A stretch of 64,000 nt of DNA. It comes from Bacteroidota bacterium (GTDB taxonomy: Bacteria; Bacteroidota; Bacteroidia; Chitinophagales; Chitinophagaceae). The translations under genes and the position numbers were made by a program. The stretch is from assembly GCA_016711825.1 (NCBI GenBank), contig JADJSG010000005.1, forward strand, positions 395,173 through 459,172, read 5' to 3'. Under the pieces are notes generated by a model that worked only from the letters and a program-made list of their open reading frames with translations, did not search any database and had not been told where the DNA came from. Positions 60,162 to 64,000 of this stretch are shown in pieces; position 1 is the stretch's first letter; every line of letters begins with the position of its first letter.

Positions 60162-61433
60162 TTACGTTTTTATAAAATGAGATTGTGCAATGCCTTCTTT
60201 GCCTTGTACCACAATATGATACATACCCGCTGGCAATAAATTTTTTGCACTAGTTATTTGCATCTATCAATCCGCTTTGTACATATTTGCCATCAGGCGT
60301 TATAATAAAAAGTACTTACTTACGATGCAGTTTGTTTAAATTGGTATTACATTTTCTCTGGATTGGGATAAGCTCGAGGTTGATTGATCAATTTTGGTTT
60401 CCTGAATAGTATTGGGTATCGTATCATAATAATTGCGAATCGCTTCATACACGGATTGGGTTGCCATTGATTATTGATATTTTTAGTAAACCCATAGGAA
60501 TGCAAAAAGTAAGCCTGATTGATATTTATAACCCATTTTAACGGTGGTGTCATATTTGGCATTTGCCTGATTCCAAAGTTGTGAATACAAGGTATCCATT
60601 TGAATATTGTTATTTCTTACATACTCATCACGAGCTGTCATTTGTATGTTTGCAGGTAGCATTGTTAAATCCAAAATACTCTTTCTTTATTTTATAGTTA
60701 CTGGCATTATAGGTAAACTCATTTTTGGCGGCTTTATACCAATTGGCGGCTAACCATTGAAATACTATTACGCTATCAGGTGTATATTTGCGTTGTAATA
60801 ATAATTTGTTCTGGTGTCGAAGGAGTGTAATTTACTGAATCAGTGCTTTCATACTGGAGCACTTCTATTAAGTTATTTACCGTTGTATGTATTCACTTGT
60901 TTAATGGAAGAAGCATAAACCCCCTACATTGGAAAATAAATAATCCCAGGTGGTATCCATTTGGTTGTTGCCATTGTAATGATAAAAGTATTGTAATAAT
61001 TATAGGTATTTGTTGGTTACTACATTTGTTAATGTACCAATGGAAGAATCGGGTTATGTAAACCGGTATGATAATAGTTTGTTTTGTTTAAATAAATTAT
61101 TCACCCCAAATTGTCATATAAATAGCCAAGTGTTGGGTTCTTAAAAGTATAATTTGCGTTAAAGGTGTTTACATCTCTGGAAGCAAGATATAATGATGCC
61201 CCGTTTTAAAATACGAATAATTAAGAATCTTGTGTTACAAGTAATATATCCATCTTCATAACACTTGATTAGCGCTTGTAGTATTGGCTACTTTGTAAAG
61301 TGTGCGATTGAATCATTGATAAATAGCCTGTGCTGTCGTGATGATAGGTACTGCTGGCTATCAACTTTGATTAGGATTGGGTGTTTAAAGCAAACATGCA
61401 CATGCATATTAATAATATGTATAAAGATTTCAT
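60162..61433 (-). pseudogene. Secreted T9SS-sorted protein, many frameshifts
   Basis: A signal peptide is visible at the start (MKSLYILLICMCMFALN, ATG at 61433). A T9SS-type end is visible at the stop (LPAGMYHIVVQGKEG, then AQSHFIKT), with PRAYPNPEK upstream of it. In between are repeated segments rich in Tyr and Asn (NNQMDTTWDYLFS, ANWYKAAKNEFTYNASNYK, TARDEYVRNNN) that resemble other Bacteroidota T9SS cargo. It needs roughly one frame change every 80 bases. It lies 13 bp upstream of the LamG paralogue on the same strand and may share its transcript. Confidence 0.6.
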
Positions 61434-61507
61434 ATATATAAACATTTGGGGCAAAAATAATGTAATTTAACACCTAAACAAATACCCTACAAAAAGGGTG
61501 TTTCAAA

Positions 61508-62620
61508 TCATTGACTCAGTTGAAAAGCAACTTCACTGCCAATGGCTACACCCGCCCCCATCCGTACACCGATAAATATATTGTTTGTATAAGGTTGCAA
61601 GATGGGCTTTTACTCATTCAAAAGCCGCTGATACCACGCCATTGCAAATCGATTTCTACTGTTTGATTGGGCAAAATAATGGTTTTGCAATTGCTCAATT
61701 AAATGTTGTTGTATAGACTCATTTAAACTTAAATCAGTGGTGGTTTCTGTTTCTTTATCTAAATGACGCCCACCACCAAAAGAACACTGCCATTGTATTC
61801 GCGAAAATAATAATTATCCTTTATCAAAATGAAAAATGCCTTTAAACTTTAAACCTTCTATGGGTTTGGTAATCAGCACTTGTCCCCTGCCTGGTTTAAC
61901 ATCTAATTCAGGCAATAAGTCTGTTCCAAAAGCATTGACACAAACCAATAGCCGATTCCCTTTGAAAATGATTGGTGTATCTCCTGTTGGGTTTTGCATA
62001 CTATGCTAACATGCTGTTGTTCATCGTTTATTGACAATACTTCACAACCTGTTTTTACATGCACACCCATAGATTGTACTAAAGCTAATAAATGTCTTCA
62101 TCATTAAGCCAGTATCAATTTCTCCTTCACAAGTATTTTCAATGAGTGCTTTTACTTTTGTTTTCAAAACCAAAAGCATCCATTTTCATTGCATTGCTTA
62201 AATGCTTGTAGTGAGTTCTTTAAATAATATACCATTGAGGTTTCTAATTGATCAAGGGCTTCATCTTTTTCAAAGAGTAATTCATAACTGCCATTTGCTT
62301 TGTACCCTATCTTTTCTTTTCTAATAGTTGTTGTAATCGTTTGAGCCTTTTTTTCGAAGCAAAAACAACTGGAGCATTTCATCTTCCGGTGCTTGTCTGC
62401 AAATCATCTAACAATTCGGTCAGTGAACTTCCCATACAGGCGAAGCCAGCATTTTTTAATGCTTGCCCCACTGGAGGATCAGTCCACGTTCCTTTACTAA
62501 AACGGATAGAGTTGGGTATTTAAGTTTGATATAATAAGCAGTACACAAGCCTACAATACCACTTCCGATAATGATATGATGATAATGAATAAATTCGTTT
62601 CTTTCCCAGATTGATAGCAT
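61508..62620 (-). pseudogene. FAD-dependent oxidoreductase of the DAO (glycine oxidase/D-amino-acid dehydrogenase) family, many frameshifts
   Basis: ATG at 62620 gives MLSIWERNEFIHYHHIIIGS, whose end starts the FAD dinucleotide fold (IIIGSGIVGLCTAYYI). After frame changes, VLVKERG, NAGFACMGS, LTELLDDLQT, and the second FAD-contact stretch DVKPGRGQVLITKPI can be followed. The end is RMGAGVAIGSEVAFQLSQ at 61508. This is the DAO family layout of about 370 residues. The substrate, an amine or amino acid, is unknown. Single-base indels every 50-150 bp break the frame throughout. Confidence 0.72.
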
Positions 62621-62981
62621 TTGACAAAAGTAAAAACTTTATTGAATACGATACAAATGAATGTTTAAAGCAACAGAATGTCAATAAATACTTCAGAGTA
62701 ATGAATCTAGAGCCACCACAAAAATAAATGATTAGAAAACGTTTCAATAGCAAATCAACTTAGAATAAATAATGCACTTCAATTATTTGAAAATATCCAT
62801 GCAAAAACTTATGAATTTTTATATTTAAATAATGAAGCAATTAATTCTTACCTTTAATAGGCTATTGGTTATGACTATAGTCATAAGAAAAAAAGAGTGT
62901 TATGAGTACTTTTGCTATAAAAATAAATAATACCGTTTTCAAAAACCAATTTATGAATAACTCATTATAATAATATTCAAC

Positions 62982-63587
62982 ATGCAAATAAGTACAAGAT
63001 TTACTCTTGGAGTATGGGGGAATACAAAAGAAATATTTGAAAAAAAATGAATACACATATTTCACGAGGGTGATACAGCTGGTGTTTTATCAAATAGTTA
63101 AGGGAAGAGTTAAAGTATTTTGTACGAATGATGACGGTAAAATTATTTGTACAAGGCGTATTTGTTGACGAAACAGTTTTGGGGAACCACCATTGTTGAT
63201 TAAAGAAAATATCCTGTTTCTGCCGTCGCATTGTATAAATCGGTGATACTCAAAATTGGGGATACTGCCTTTGAAGAACTGATGAATAAAAATCAGCACA
63301 TTCAAAAACAATGATACAGTTATTGGCTCGTAGAATATTTGACAAGTCGAAAATTTGCCAAAAGATATGATGAATCAAAAAACGGAACATCAATTCTTTC
63401 TTTTCTTGAAAGATTTTAAAGCAAAAAAATGAAATCATATTGAAAAAATTTTTTTATCCCATTTACTCGACAAGAAATTGCAGATTTTACGGGCTTGAGG
63501 GTAGAAACTGTCATACGTTCATTATTGAAGTTGAAAAATAAAAACATTGTAGAAATCGCAATCGAAAATTATATTATTAATGCGTGA
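62982..63587 (+). pseudogene. Crp/Fnr family transcription regulator, several frameshifts
   Basis: The cyclic-nucleotide-like domain can be followed as YSWSMGEYK, HEGDTAGVLYQIVKGRVKVF, VQGVFVDETV, GEPPLLIKE and KIGDTAFEELMNKNQHIQKQ, and then QLLARRIFDKSK. The C-terminal winged helix is FTRQEIADFTGLRVETVIRS and LLKLKNKNIVEI, ending at the TGA at 63585-63587. The start is uncertain; an ATG at 62982 is plausible. The type is usual in Bacteroidota; the ligand is unknown. Its stop overlaps the ATG of the next gene. Confidence 0.72.
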
Positions 63588-64000
63588 AAAATTTCATTGG
63601 ATAAAATTTAGTTTTAATTAATTTTTCAATCGTTGCGATACTGGGTGTTCTCATGCGTTACAAAATTGCATTTGAGTTTCCCTATTTTGATCAAAAAATA
63701 TTCAGCATGCACATTCGCATTTTGCATTTATGGTTGGTTAACACAGCACATTGATGTCACTCATTGTTTTATATCTGTTTAAAAATGAAGACCTATCGGA
63801 ATAAGAAAAAAATACAAGCAACTGATAAGCTTTAATCTTATATGCTCTTATGGAATGTTGGTTGCATTTTGCAATGGAGTGGATACAATGCTTTCTCGAT
63901 ATTTTTTTCTGTGTCAGCAGTGATTATTTCCTATATTTTTACCGTATCAATCATAAAATATATACGAAAGACAACCCCTATTTCTACAATATATTACTGG
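63580..64000 (+). pseudogene. Polytopic membrane protein, 5' part only, frameshifted
   Basis: The ATG at 63580 overlaps the regulator stop by 8 bp, so the two genes look coupled. After frame repair the N-terminal part reads LINFSIVAILGVLMRYKIAF, with EFPYFDQKYLQHAHSHFAF, YGWLTQH and LICSYGMLVAFAME, which makes several transmembrane helices. The HAHSH cluster near the end of a helix suggests a metal or haem site. I recall similar uncharacterised Bacteroidota proteins beside Crp-type genes, perhaps distantly like haem-copper oxidase subunit I, but this is weak. It runs off the right edge. Confidence 0.5.

Overview
The window looks like Bacteroidota chromosome, probably order Chitinophagales (inference). 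The support is AT-rich DNA, several secreted proteins ending in type IX secretion (T9SS) sorting domains, the long Bacteroidota form of IspG, a LytS/LytTR pair, DUF2480 and DUF4290 proteins, and TAnnTTTG promoter boxes a short way upstream of many start codons. I see no rRNA, tRNA, CRISPR array or transposase.

Layout. 0-6.7 kb: end of a repeat-rich secreted protein, ispG, an M3 peptidase and a LytS/LytTR two-component pair. 7-15 kb: aromatic catabolism, with paaABCD (phenylacetyl-CoA epoxidase), hmgA-ahpC-hppD (homogentisate route of tyrosine/phenylalanine) and kmo-kynA (kynurenine route of tryptophan). 15-45 kb: housekeeping and envelope genes (rsgA, crcB, deoC, ddl-PASTA, rpiB, holA, an IscA-like gene, an AlkA-like gene, an MltD-like gene, murA) mixed with T9SS cargo, including a 1285-residue subtilisin. 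45.4-57.4 kb: an accessory island. It has a restriction-modification operon (small methylase-like protein, Eco57I-type methylase, GIY-YIG/helicase restriction subunit ending in a DUF4926-like domain, then a DUF6883 protein), a PD-(D/E)XK nuclease gene lying between two 93-bp direct repeats, a secreted trypsin-like protease with a secreted companion, and scattered degenerate repeats. 57.6-64 kb: two T9SS proteins, an FAD oxidoreductase, a Crp/Fnr regulator and a membrane protein, all on heavily frameshifted DNA.

Reading-frame damage is the main caveat. From 0 to 56.4 kb, nine genes are split, nearly always by one base in an A or T run, and single-base repair restores a full family-length protein. 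After about 56.4 kb every gene is broken every 50-150 bases, although start codons, signal peptides and stop codons are still recognisable. Uncorrected indels in the assembly are the simplest explanation, so a break here should not be taken as proof of a dead gene.

The most interesting part is the island. It holds a restriction system whose last two elements resemble a DUF4926/DUF6883 pair, and it contains a repeat family that may mark cassette boundaries.
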